Assembly: GCA_016800925.1 (NCBI GenBank)
Contig: JABCPU010000166.1
Coordinates: forward strand, 1 to 64,000
Length of the DNA stretch: 64,000 nt
Direction of reading: 5' to 3'
Source: Suillus spraguei
Lineage: Eukaryota > Basidiomycota > Agaricomycetes > Boletales > Suillaceae
Positions 49,132 through 60,076 of this stretch are shown here, in pieces. The translations under genes and the position numbers were made by a program. Position 1 is the first letter of the stretch, and each line of letters starts with the position of its first letter. Below the pieces are notes generated by a model. It was not told where the DNA came from. It did not search any database and saw nothing but the letters and a program-made list of their open reading frames with translations.

Positions 49132-51176
49132 ATGATTGAATCCGGAAAACTCTACGGACACATTAGTACTTGGTTGTCGAGATGGAAGCTGCTGAATCTT
49201 CCATCCTCAGGAATGTCATATCGTCCCTTGCTTGCTGAGGTCGACGATATTTCGAGCGGTAGCAGTGACGACAATCCAACGTTTACTTTGGATTACATCG
49301 ACAGATTAGCTGTGGAGAAGAGGCTTCTCCGCAAGTTAGACCTTCGGGTAGCCTTCCTAGTTCTGATTTTGATTGTGAACAATGTGAGTTGGTGTGCCTA
49401 GTGTCTCTGAACTATCTAAAATACATTTACAGATGGACTGTACTAATGCAGCGTACGTGGCCTTTCGAATTTACTTGGAGTAGACTTGCTTAACCGTCCA
49501 CTTGCAAGTGTGGCGAGGCTGCATGGTTACGAGGAGGACCTTGGCATGGTTGGAAATGACTTTAACACGCTCATGAGCATCTTTTACGTGGGGTATTTTT
49601 TGACGCAAGCTCCTTCGTATGTATCAGCACGTCACCCTTCTGCGACCCGTCCGAGAATTCAAAAGCAACATGTTCTTAGATCGCATGGTGAGGCCATCGC
49701 TGTACCTCTCAAGCTGCATGGTAATATGGGGTTGTCTCACCGTGTTGATGGGTACGTACTTGAACGTTCACTTGATTGACATTAGCTAACGATGGTTTAT
49801 GAAAGGTGCGGTACAAACGTTGGTATGCAGATCTTTTAATTCTGCCCACTGTTAACCCTGCTCTAGATATTATGCCTCTCTTATGTTGCGCTTCTTAGTT
49901 GGATTCGTGGAGGCGACATTCTTTCCCGGAGCTGTATTCGTTCTTTCACGATGGTATCATTGCCCAATGATTCCTTATATCACATACTGAAATTCATCTA
50001 GGTACAAGCCCAATGAACTAGGATTACGTACAGCATTGCTTTCTTGTGGCGGCTCGATCAGTAATGCTTTTGGTGCCCTCTTCGCATCAGGCATCGTGGG
50101 AAGCCTAGATGGTACACTAGGTTTTACGGCTTGGAGGTCTGAGTCAAAATGCGCGTGCTTTCAAGAAGTCAAGCCATGCTAACTTTGCTACGGCAGGTGG
50201 CTGTTCTTTGTGGAGGGCGCTTTGACTATCGTGGTCGCGCTGTCTGCAATGGGGATATTACCCGATTTTCCTTCGTCGCCGAACATCTGGCTTCTTCCTG
50301 ACGAGCAGATACTGGCCAAACAACGGATGGAGGAAGTCACGAGCAAAAATGAGCACAAAAGTAAACCCAGAGAATATTATTCTGGTCTTGCCGAAGCTCT
50401 TATGGATTGGAAGGTGTGGTGGGTTGGTGTTGCCCTTCACTTGATGTTTGCCTCGATGTCATTCGGCATGTTTTTCCCGACGCTATCCGCTACAATGGGT
50501 TACAACGAGACTACGAGCCTCCTGCTCTGTGCACCTCCGTGGATTCTGGGAACTGCAACCTCTTTTGTTGTGGCCAGGTCAGTATTTACATCAAGGTCCG
50601 ATAGGTCAATTAACATTATTGAATCAAGGCACTCCGACGCAACTGGTGATCGCTTTTGGCATATTGCTGGTCCTCTGCTCGTCGGCATCGCTGGATTTAT
50701 ACTCGCAATTTCTACTATGAATACGACTGTGCGATATATATCCCTGTACGAACTCTCCTATCCTCATTCTGCGATTCCAGGGACTTACGTATACCGTTAA
50801 GATTCTTGATGACTCAGGGTCCAGTTGCCTATGTTATCGCTTTGACCTGGATCATGAATACGTTTTCCCAAGCACATTCGAAGCGCGCTGCAGCCATTGC
50901 ACTCATAAATTCCATAGGTACAGCTGGTGCGATCGGTTCATCGTCAGTTCATAGTGACCTCGTGCTATATACTGCTACTGACGGCGTCACAGGTACTTCT
51001 GGCCATTCAGTTGGGGACCTTCATACGTGAAGTCATACATGATTTGCATCTTGACAAGTATCATGTCTATTGCGATGTTTTGGGTACTCAGGATGCACCT
51101 TTCCCGATGTAATGAAGCTGCTGAAGCTGAAGAGAAATCTCTAGGGCTGCCTAAGGGTTTGAGACATCTCCTCTAG
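49132..51176 (+). CDS. MFS transporter, DAL5-like anion:cation symporter, 507 aa
   Basis: Eleven exons in phase with no stop: 49132-49383, 49433-49452, 49509-49616, 49666-49751, 49806-49818, 49867-49953, 50002-50136, 50197-50577, 50629-50745, 50802-50942, 50993-51176. Exon 5 is a 13-nt micro-exon. Family signatures are clear: LDLRVAFLVLILIVNNMDCTNAA (TM1), RLHGYEEDLGM, FNTLMSIFYVGYFLTQ, FVEATFFPGAVFVLSRWYK, ELGLRTALLSCGGSISNAFG, TAWRWLFFVEGALTI and LPDFPSSPNIWLLPDEQ. About twelve TM helices are expected. Fungal members take up allantoate, nicotinate, pantothenate or similar small acids at the plasma membrane with protons; the substrate here cannot be told. The usual MDRTN of TM1 is MDCTN. Confidence 0.9.
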
Positions 51177-51330
51177 CACTCCGAGTCGCTGCTCAGCTAT
51201 CTTCAGCATATGTTGCAGCAGTATTCGGTAGTTAAGTCTGGTTATTAACATATATACTGTACAGTGTGCACTAGACAACCAAGTCTCAAATGTTTTTAAA
51301 GCCTGGCCAGTAGTAGTAATGGGTTTGTTA

Positions 51331-51353
51331 CAGTTGAAATGGTCATAATGCAT
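51331..51353 (+). repeat. Left terminal inverted repeat of pogo-like element
   Basis: Exact reverse complement of 52096-52118. Preceded by the TA target dinucleotide. Confidence 0.85.
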
Positions 51354-51578
51354 ACCGATGGAACCACCAAAATGTCATGCATTATGAGGAATATGCAAGA
51401 CGATATTTGTCACATAACAGTGACACATGACAGAAAGCAATAGTTTCTACACGTGTTTGTTTGGCATCATCCAGTTCTTTGCGTCATAGGTTAGCGCGAA
51501 ACTTGCGAAGTTGTGAAGTTGAGGATCACTATATTGCATTATGCATACATGCAACTTCAATCGAGCTGCTGGCACAAA

Positions 51579-51820
51579 TCAAGGACATCGTTGCGTGTGA
51601 CTGATCAGGCCCACTTCATTGTCGTCGTCGTCATCAGAATCAGAATCAACTTCAATAACTTCACCATTTGCAACAGCAATTTCATGACGGACCTCATCTG
51701 CAATGGATGAGTCACCACCTTCAAACGCAGAGAATTCTCCCTTATCACTCGGGTCCAAAAGTTCGTCGATGGTTGGCAAGGTACCAAAAATACGGTTGCG
51801 TCCATAAGCTGAGTTTCAAT
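51579..51820 (-). pseudogene. C-terminal fragment of a pogo-type transposase
   Basis: Minus-strand reading gives TLPTIDELLDPSDKGEF, then IADEVRHEIAVANGEVIEVD and an acidic run. This is the segment that follows the DDE domain in basidiomycete pogo-like transposases. No catalytic part remains inside the element. Confidence 0.7.
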
Positions 51821-52095
51821 AGAAGCTGATTAGGACACGCGGGAATATGAATTTTGAGGCCGAGAGGCTCCTTGCATAAACGCATCAATGGCATTTGAAG
51901 CCATCTCCGTGTCTTTTCAATTGCTCGCTGGCTTCTATACATAGTCAAAAGAGACAATACCACTGAAGCACGACAATAAATTATGTCATTGTACACATGC
52001 CCCACCCTATCAAATCAATACTTCATGATGCATATTGGGTATGCAAACATTATGCGTCGAATTACTTGGAACACCGTTGGGATCCACAAGAATTG

Positions 52096-52118
52096 ATGCA
52101 TTATGACCATTTCAACTG
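52096..52118 (-). repeat. Right terminal inverted repeat of pogo-like element
   Basis: Exact reverse complement of 51331-51353. Followed by the TA target dinucleotide. Confidence 0.85.
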
Positions 52119-52155
52119 TATTACTAAGGGAGTACATCATAAAAAGGACGAGTTT

Positions 52156-52471
52156 GGTCAGGTAGCAGGGTATAGGCAATAAAAGCTCCATACTATGGTA
52201 CTAGAAAGACGCTGAGTAGAAGAGGGCACGAGATACCAAACAGTAATATTCATATCACCAATAAAACCATCTTCAGACCAGGGGTCAATACAAGGTGGGC
52301 AGAGTCAGGTAGCAAGATATAGGTAATAAGAGCTCCATAGTATGGTACTAGAAAAGAGGTCATATGGTACTAGAAAAGACGCTGAGTAGAAGAGGGCACG
52401 AGAGATTAGGCAGTAACATTCACGTCACCAATAAAACAGTCTTCAGACCAGGGATCAATATGAGGGGGGTA
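52156..52471. repeat. Direct repeat pair, about 130-150 bp each
   Basis: Copy 1 (about 52156-52300) and copy 2 (about 52301-52471) share GGTAATAAGAGCTCCATA-like, TATGGTACTAGAAAAGACGC, GAGTAGAAGAGGGCACGAGA and TTCAGACCAGGG-TCAATA blocks. Copy 2 holds an internal duplication of TATGGTACTAGAAAAGA. No coding function is clear. Confidence 0.75.
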
Positions 52472-52693
52472 GATAGGGCTATCAGGGTCGTGGACACCAT
52501 GCAAGATGATATCAGATGGTTGGGGCTCTACGAAGTCAAGCGGGATGGCAACACGACGATGTTGAACGCTGGGAGTAAATTGACAGTGCCGAAGTGCGAC
52601 CTAGCCTTGGAAAAAGAGCCAGTCGAGGTGTATTTTGCGGGGTCTGTGGCACCAGAGACAGTTATCATATACTGTGCATTAGAACTTTCCTAA
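52454..52693 (+). CDS. Small ORF of unknown function
   Basis: An open frame (INMRGVDRAIRVVDTMQDD, then LGLYEVKRDGN, EKEPVEVYFAGSVAPET) reads like a real beta-rich protein fragment and stops at 52691. It begins inside the direct repeat and has no supported upstream exon. I do not recognise it. It may be the remains of a gene whose 5' end was replaced by the repeat. Confidence 0.3.
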   Translation: MNMRGVDRAIRVVDTMQDDIRWLGLYEVKRDGNTTMLNAGSKLTVPKCDLALEKEPVEVYFAGSVAPETVIIYCALELS

Positions 52694-53138
52694 AAAAGAA
52701 CTAAATTTCAGGTAAGCGAGAAAAGTTATAGTGAAAGATGAACTAAAATATGGAGACGGGGGAAAGCGAAAGCGAGAGTTACCTAATATGGTAACTCCGT
52801 GGTAGTGAAAAAGTGACTACATACTACTTTGACGAGTTGATTTCCAACATGGACTCCAAGTGTGATAGCTGATATCATGCAGATGGTTGGCCTGATGTTT
52901 AATACCCAGCAATATTGCCATGATTCAACTACCGGAGCTTAATGACATTTATCTTTACCAAGATGCACATGTCTAATATCTCTACTGTTCGCCATCTCCA
53001 GCGGTAACTCACTCGAACCGACACAACTTCTCTCGCTCGCACCAACAAAGAATTCTTGCCGCATGCTTTTGAGCAACTCATTTAAGCTTGCATCAATCAT
53101 ATCTATGACGAGGAATATCACACTGTTAGGTCGGTGGC

Positions 53139-53495
53139 GTGAAACGCAATGTTCAAGTCAAGGAACGTCTCGATGTGCACCATCGGGACATTGCATGGGA
53201 AGTCCCATTTATTGTGCATACAGGAACTTGCGCGAAGCAAAAGAGATGTGAGGAGGACTGGAAGCAGCTCAGTGGGTCGAACGAAATTGCTTTTCGCAAG
53301 ACTAGTGCATTGAAACTGTCGCATTTTGATGACTTGAAGCGCATGAAGCTTTCGACGCATGATAGCTCAATTTCATGGGAAAAGACGAGATCACCACGCT
53401 CAACGGCATTCTACAGTAGGAAGGAAATGGATTCCGAAATCTCAATTTCAAGGAAACAAAGTCTGGAACGTGCGAGACGTGGAGAAAACGTGTGA
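53139..53495 (+). CDS. Uncertain ORF, 118 aa
   Basis: A hydrophilic Lys/Arg/Ser-rich frame (AWEVPFIVHTGT, KLSHFDDLKRMKLS, SRKQSLERARRGENV) with no recognised domain. Overlapping minus-strand frames of similar length exist, so the strand is not certain. Low support. Confidence 0.25.
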   Translation: MKRNVQVKERLDVHHRDIAWEVPFIVHTGTCAKQKRCEEDWKQLSGSNEIAFRKTSALKLSHFDDLKRMKLSTHDSSISWEKTRSPRSTAFYSRKEMDSEISISRKQSLERARRGENV

Positions 53496-56400
53496 GACTT
53501 GCGGAGTGATTTCCAATTGCTCCAGGTCACACCCACCCACTCGAGGCTCCGGTCACACTTTGTTCCAGCAATGGCGTAGAGTCGCACTATCATAAGCCTT
53601 TAACGTCTTCCGCCATGATACACATCGCCTAGACCTCAAAGTGAATGGGTGCAGCGCGGTGATTCCTACACATCCATCTCGCCATGTCGGTCGAGAAGGA
53701 TTTGATACGTGTGCGAATCACTTGCACCCACGCTTCATTATAGTGTAGATTCCACAGACAGGCCAAGTTCCTCGTATCACATTCTCATTTAATCAGGCGT
53801 CAATGTATTTGGACCGATAATTTCCACTGAGACCTGCCTACGCCACCGTGACAACGAATTAGACGCGCCGCACCTACAGATCCATATGGTCAACTGTACA
53901 CAACGCTGTTGAGAGTCCTCATACTCGAACATTGTGGCCACCCGCAAATGAGACCGCGAATATACTAGTTTACTCTTCATTAATGCTGTAAAGAGATCCG
54001 AGAAACCGTCCGCAAGCGATTGTAATATTGACATATGCTGCAATTTCAATTGGGTGGGAGATGCTACTCGGTAATACTTTTCCACGGTTACATAATCAAT
54101 GGAAGCGCTTCGGCGCCTTGGCACCCTTCACGATTCACCACAAAGACACCAACATCTTTGTCGCACCGACTTCCGAGTCTGCTTCTCAACTATCAGTTCA
54201 TCCGTGGTGACGTAGATCTTTATCGATGGTCCATGCCTTGGTCCGTGATGCGTTATCTCGGTGACGAGTGTCGACCTCACTCCACACATTCACACTAAGT
54301 ATGTAAATTCAATTGCATGTTTGCTGTATTTGAATGTTTAAAGTCCTCCACTCTGGTGGTTTGACTACCGTATATGTGTTCAGGCAACGTGTGATCATAA
54401 TCCTGAGGCGATAGCAAGAGACACATGATCCGTACTGGTTCGGTTACTTCGGTAGGCGTGCGCTACATGACTTCATAAGGTCTTGCGCCAGTATGAACTA
54501 TGCCGATATAGGCAAATATCCTAACAATCTCGGCAATTTTTTTGGTTTAAATAGGCACTTCAAAAGTACCCACATTGGTGTGCGTTCCAACGCCGTCCTC
54601 CGTATTTCGCCTCGTCGACGTCACCCGTCATCCCTACATCACCAGCTCCTCATCTGCTCCACTCTAACCCACTCAACTCTTACTATAACGCGTGGTTCCT
54701 GTACAGAACCATGCCCTCGACTTTCAGTCTTGGAACCTATACTGCCATGTTTTCTTCCATTCTTATGTCGTTATCATTACCGCTGCACTTGGCATCTGAC
54801 CCACCGCCCTATAATCACACACAGTCGTCGCATCACAATTGCTCGCGTAAAAATGGGCGAAGCCAGGATCTATTGATCCCTGTGACACCCTCTTGCTTGA
54901 TTCACATCCCAAACTCTACTACCTCCCATAATCCACGTAGTGCACACCGCAGGAAGCGGAAGGAGAGCATTCCTATGGTGGAGATTGCACGTCACAAAGC
55001 AGTAAGGCAATCAACACAGTCAACAGCCTGTAGCACTGAACGTCTTGCACTCTTTTTACGACAAGAATGCCCGCAATCAATGCAACGGTGCTAGTCCGAG
55101 TTCAACGCATGGTGTGCAAGAGTGCAAAACCTAATTGAAGTGAGGATGGACTTAAAGAGGTCGTCGGTTCAGTTGATCAAATTCTGAATCAGGTCATCAA
55201 TGCCGTTGATAATGGAGAACGTCGTCCCTTACCGAACCATACGGGGTTCTTCACTACTAAGATATCGTTGATGATTGGATGGCCGAGCTTTTCTTCCCAT
55301 TGCATTTCCTCATCTTCATCAGTCATGTATTTGTGGTACTAAAACGTCTTCATATCGTTTCAGAATAGCCATACAAAATCCTTATGGTATCCGGCTCAAA
55401 GGTCGTCCCTTGAATTGCTCGTTTCAAACCAGCTGTGATATATAATTTATCCAGTCCCTCAACTGCACTGTAATGTCTTCTTTGCTCGTTTGAATCGCCA
55501 TTAGGTCTTGACTTGCTCAGGTTATGTAGATTTCTGCGTTTCGTTGTGAGACTAGACCGGTGACGTTTTACGTGATAATCTGATGGACGAGAACGCCGCG
55601 TTCCACCTGGAACGGGCGGATTTAAAATGATGGTCAGGTGCGCTTCATGCTTGCGTTGCATTCCACAAGAGGACATCCAGGCCCTTACTATTCGTTGTCT
55701 TGTCCTTACGTGCTAGGGGTTCGCTGTGTGACCTTGCTCCGCTCCAATTGTTACTTTGCACATTGCACGGTAGGCTATTCATTGTTTTTACGTATCTGCT
55801 ATTCCGTTATTTTCTACTTCTGACCAGATGATAAGCTAGGTTTGATATGAGAACTAGTTGATCAATTTCAAATTAATTTGATATCAACTTGTCCTGATCA
55901 AGTGCTAACTGCAGTACTTTGCGGTGAATGAAGATCGCATGACTGCGTGTAGTCAGCTCAACCGTTACGAATGAGACCCATGATCTTAGTCACGCTTCAC
56001 ATGAGCATACGGTGAGAGTGAATTAAGGGAGCCATGAGATGCAATTTGAACTCGGCTCGTTGTCGTCTCTTGCTTTACACTTGCAAGTTCTGCGATACTA
56101 GCGCCTACTACGGCCAATCAGCAGTTCTGTGTGGATAACAGCACACGAGAGGGAGGATGCAGTCTCTACACATGATCATTAAGCGAGACGAAACAATGCG
56201 ATGACACGTACCTCCAAGCTGAAAGTCCCACCCGAAAGTCGAGCGACATCCGTCAAGGACATCGAGACTCGAACCTCGCATTCACATATGCTTGCAAGCT
56301 CGACGTCGGGTTGAAAAGCCTGTCGTGAATTGCACCAACCATGAACGCGCGCCCCGGCCCAAAAGTGGACGGGCTCGAAGATCCATACCCCCCGATGATG

Positions 56401-57053
56401 GGCGACAGCACTGTGCGATTATGTAGATAAGATAATGACACGAGAAGGCGTTGGAGCGCAAGTGGAGCTCGCGCACGTGCCAGGGGGTCAGAAGGTGAGC
56501 CTCGATTGGTTTCGTTTCTGTCGATGAAATGTCTGCAAGAACCAGACGGTCGTCTGATGCGCGCGCTCGAGTGGCGCGCGCACGTGGGGGCCGCAGTGGC
56601 ACGAATTTCGAAATCCCCATCCTGATGCCTAATCGTCAATTTGCATATGCACGGCATGATGAGGTTACTGACGGATTATCATTATCTCTCCCCCCCCCCC
56701 CCCATGCTCCGTGAGGTGTCCTGCCACAGATAGCCAATTATAACTTGCATTCTGCGGTGGTCCTGATAACCTGGGTCATGATGGTGCTCACAGTTATCGA
56801 CTGGGATATTGTTCTTCCTCTCTCGTCCACCCCGTCTGAGATCCCCGCGAGAAGCATAGCTCCGGGTGCACGATAAGCCATAAACGGTCACACCGTTGCT
56901 CACAAAACCGCGATGTGGATCAGCTCCAGCCTAATGTGCAGAGGTGAGTGACTGCGGGAGACAGGTGCATGGTTTCAACTTCAAATCATAATCGATGGCT
57001 ATGACGTAAAATTACAGATGAATTACCCAAGATAAAGTCCACGAAGCGTGCTC
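53496..57053. other. Long gene-poor stretch
   Basis: Only short, mutually overlapping open frames occur, for example 53789-54124 (-), 54028-54298 (+), 54493-55094 (+), 55350-55676 (-) and 56253-56657 (-). None carries a motif I can name. A 14-base C run lies at 56690-56703, and a locally GC-rich part at 56320-56620. The spacing suggests decayed sequence. Confidence 0.4.
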
Positions 57054-58048
57054 TCACCCCATGTCAAATAACAAAAACTCAACCGCACCTTCCCCCGCAT
57101 TCTCAACCTTCAGTCCCGCATCCTTTCCCACAAATAGATACGAACCATCTCCTTCTCGAAGCTCGATTATCGGCCCTTCTATTTGAGCACCGACGCGCAA
57201 TCTGACGCCCTTTGCGTTACCGGGATTGTATCCGGATTTTTGAACGACGTGAATGTATGCTTTACGCCGCTCGGGACTCCGGCTTGGGTGAAATGCATGC
57301 ACGAAGGATATACCGGGGTCCATGAGCGATGCATATGCGCGAAGCTGCGAGCGAATCGGAGCGGGACCAGCGGCCTCCCTGTCAAGCGAGACTTCAGACG
57401 AATTAGAAGGCGCGATGATGAGCCTGAACTGGTTTCGTTTCTCTTCGTCTGTGAAATGTCTGCAAGGCAAACCGGTATATATATATATATATGTAGGATC
57501 GTCGGAAATGTCTTACCTGGTGAAATATGCGGGTTTGCCTCTGCCTTCTCCGGGACGGGGGGATGCCCATATCTGACAGAAATGTACCTCTTGAGAGCCG
57601 TGGGCTTTCTCAGAGTGGGAGATGCCAGTTCCGGTGGAGGTCATTTGAATGGCACCGCGAGATAGTATTTCAGTGTTGCCCATAGAATCTTGGCTGCGCG
57701 ATGAAGTCAGTCGAATGATCTCCTATAACTAATAAGAATAAGACGCTCACTGCTCGAGCGCACCACTGATCACATATGAAAAGATTTCGTATTCTCGATG
57801 GCTGTGGGTGCCAAAACCAGTGCTCGGCGCCACGCGGTCCTCGTTCAAAACACGGAGAGAACCAAACGATTCGTGTTCCGAGTCATTGAAACTGCAAAGT
57901 GGCCATATGATCATGCAATGAAGATCAAGGTCAAAGGTCCATACTTGGCGAACGAAAATGTATGAAAGGATTTGAGCCAACCATGGTCTGCGTGACCTCG
58001 TTCGGTGTTCCTCCGTGGAATTATCTCGATGGATTTGCTGGAGGACAT
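57054..58048 (-). CDS. Pirin-like bicupin protein, 275 aa
   Basis: Four exons in phase: 58048-57945, 57891-57751, 57693-57517, 57459-57054. The start [20 protein letters not shown] fits the family N-terminus. The cupin metal site is visible as [13 protein letters not shown] (two His) and ISHSEKAHG (His and Glu), the four ligands of pirins. Then come [30 protein letters not shown] and a second, non-metal cupin ending [11 protein letters not shown]. Pirins bind Fe(II); some act as quercetin 2,3-dioxygenases and others as nuclear cofactors, and which applies cannot be told. Length is typical. Intron 3 contains a TA microsatellite (57475-57491). No defects were found. Confidence 0.92.
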
Positions 58049-58299
58049 ATTTCGTGCAGTACGATATGGAGCCACACCAAAAGTGTCGAATTAAAGCGAG
58101 CTCCTAACCATATGAATTTATAGTGAGTGGCAGGCTGAATCATCGATCGTCTTAGGGGTCATCCTCACTCGCGTATTCTCACGACCCTGTTGTTTATTAC
58201 GGGTCAGGGGCGACCTAAGAATGTTCGCGGCATCGGTTATTAATCAGAAGTCGATACTTGTGTAGTAATCATCCAAAGGTGAGTGTCAGCATTGTCGGT

Positions 58300-59040
58300 A
58301 TACATCTTCCTTTGAAAGTCTAGTCGCACGGATCTGCAGCTTCGATTTCTACAACTTTGTCAGGATCAAACTCACGACGGCAAAGCCCTGAAGAACGAAG
58401 CACCGGATGAAGAAGACACAAGGGACGAGCTTTCGTACTGCCGCATCTGATAGTAGTTCATCTATAACCACGTCTGGGAAATATTTGTTATCACTCACTG
58501 TCAGCAACGGTAGTCACAGCACACGAGTGCCTTCTATCTAGGAGGAGCATTGCCTTTGTAATTTGTTCAAGAACACTGACTATTTCGTCAGGTAAAGATC
58601 CATTTTTCGCTACATGAATCGAGGGTCAATGAGATCCGGAAAACGGTCTACCCACCAATCTCTAATGCTTTGACACATTACTAGCACCGATAATTATTGC
58701 GTCATGGGGCTCTAGCGTGCTGTGTTGAAGCCAACGAATCGCCGGATAAGACAAATAAGTGATGAAATACCGGTATATGGAGCGACTCTCGCTATCCTGA
58801 TGGCTGCCTAGTGTAGGATATGGAATACTTGTACAAGCGGCGACCAACAAGAAGACGAACGTGTAAAAGATCAAGTTACGTTGGCAGGACTGTATCCATA
58901 GAATCGAACCCCAAAAATTTGTAGACAAGGGAACAGAAAGGATGAGTGTGAGAGGGTCCTGGAATCGTAAAGCCTTTCGTATGCCATTAGCTTGATCCAT
59001 CCTTTGATCAATCGTCACTATCTCTTCACCTATTCCGGAA
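58300..59040 (-). CDS. Multi-pass membrane protein of unknown function, 5' end unresolved
   Basis: Exons that agree in phase are 59040-58682 and 58609-58499, followed by sequence from 58473 downward. The first carries IDQRMDQANGIRKALRFQDP, then two hydrophobic helices (LILSVPLSTNFWGSILWI and IFYTFVFLLVAACTSI) and YFITYLSYPAIRWLQ. The second gives SLPDEIVSVLEQITKAMLLL. The last part reads VVIDELLSDAAVRKLVPC, then a hydrophobic VFFIRCFVLQGFAVVSLILT end. Joining the second and third needs an intron of only 25 nt (58498-58474), which is abnormally short, or else a frameshift. An upstream exon is expected because 59040 follows an AG acceptor. The family is not one I can name. Confidence 0.5.
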
Positions 59041-60076
59041 CTAAATTAGACAAGTTCAGTATTAGTGGCGGCACAGCCGCTCCAACTGTAAAAATTCATC
59101 GTAGGTGATTGAGCTAGGGACACAGCAGGGGGGCCTTTTCATTTACACCTCGGGGTGTGATACTCTCCGATCGGGCACATGGGCAGAAAACACGCGGATC
59201 TTGAGCGGACTAAGGGCTGGCTCTCTAAGAGAGTCTCTGGTGAGAATACTGCAGCCCTGTGAGATCGCCAGTGTGAACATCCATCCCTAAACACGACTGA
59301 CTGACTTGCGGCGCCCCTGATATCAGGGCATAGCCTGAGTGCAAGAAAGTCCTGACGCCATCGCTGTAGTTCCGCATAGCATCTCTCACGCGCCAACGAT
59401 TCCCAGTGGCGTTCCCCGATCGGCACCGAACACACCCAGATCTATGTATAAAACTTAATTAGATTCCCTGTCACATGGACGTACTTGGGTCATTATGATA
59501 GTCTCCAGCAGGTGAGACTGCCAGCACACAAGTCAAAGGGATACCTGACGGTTGCCTACTAGGAATGACAGTTGAAATGTGCCTGTGCATAAGTCTATGT
59601 GACAGTTCCGTGTCCCGACATGTGTAAAATGTTAATCGTACGCTATAGCAGCGGCACGCCGCCAATCCCCGGATCATATTTACCGTCGTCATCTTCCAAT
59701 ACAATTTGCATGTATCCCCTTCTGGCCGTACCTAGAATCCGTCCGGACTTCAAAAGAACAGAGACGCGGAGGGGCGAGAACAATCCATAAAGGAAACGTT
59801 TTCCCGCTGTCCAAAAGTGCCTGATCTCGATCATAAAACTGGCTTGCGTTTCCGTAAATCAGATTAATCGATATCATTATCGAGGGTATATGAGAACAGG
59901 TATAACTGAGCACTAATACAAATTTGAACATGCTGCAGTAAATGGGTCAGTAGCGACGTGGGGAGTAGCATAATCCCTGTGGACTGACTCCGGGACATTC
60001 GCGAAGTGACCCCAAAGGTGGGAGATGCCATCAGTGGCTCCATAAGATAGTAGGGCTGTACTCCAATAAACCACCC
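59041..60076. other. Intergenic with minus-strand coding-like fragments
   Basis: Open minus-strand pieces near 59435-59139 and 59834-59643 (SGRILGTARRGYMQIVLEDD, KYDPGIGGVPLL) look protein-like but have no recognised family and no consistent splice model. The 5' exon(s) of the preceding membrane-protein gene may lie here. Confidence 0.3.

Larger units (their letters stand above)
51331..52118. mobile_element. Non-autonomous pogo-like DNA transposon with 23-bp perfect TIRs
   Basis: CAGTTGAAATGG... at 51331-51353 and its exact 23-base reverse complement at 52096-52118 form the terminal inverted repeats. Each end is flanked by TA (51329-51330 and 52119-52120), the target duplication of the Tc1/mariner/pogo superfamily. 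The 788-bp element contains only the C-terminal part of a transposase on the minus strand, so it depends on a full-length relative. Confidence 0.85.

Noticed and set aside
53789..54300. Open frames on both strands considered as cytochrome P450 or transporter fragments
   Set aside because: No heme-binding, Walker or other diagnostic motif could be found in any frame.
56250..56290. T-loop-like word GGTTCGAGTCTCG on the minus strand, suggesting a tRNA
   Set aside because: The T stem does not pair properly, and no A-box or cloverleaf could be built upstream.
57475..57491. TA microsatellite as a possible regulatory element
   Set aside because: It lies inside an intron of the pirin-like gene and looks like an ordinary simple repeat.
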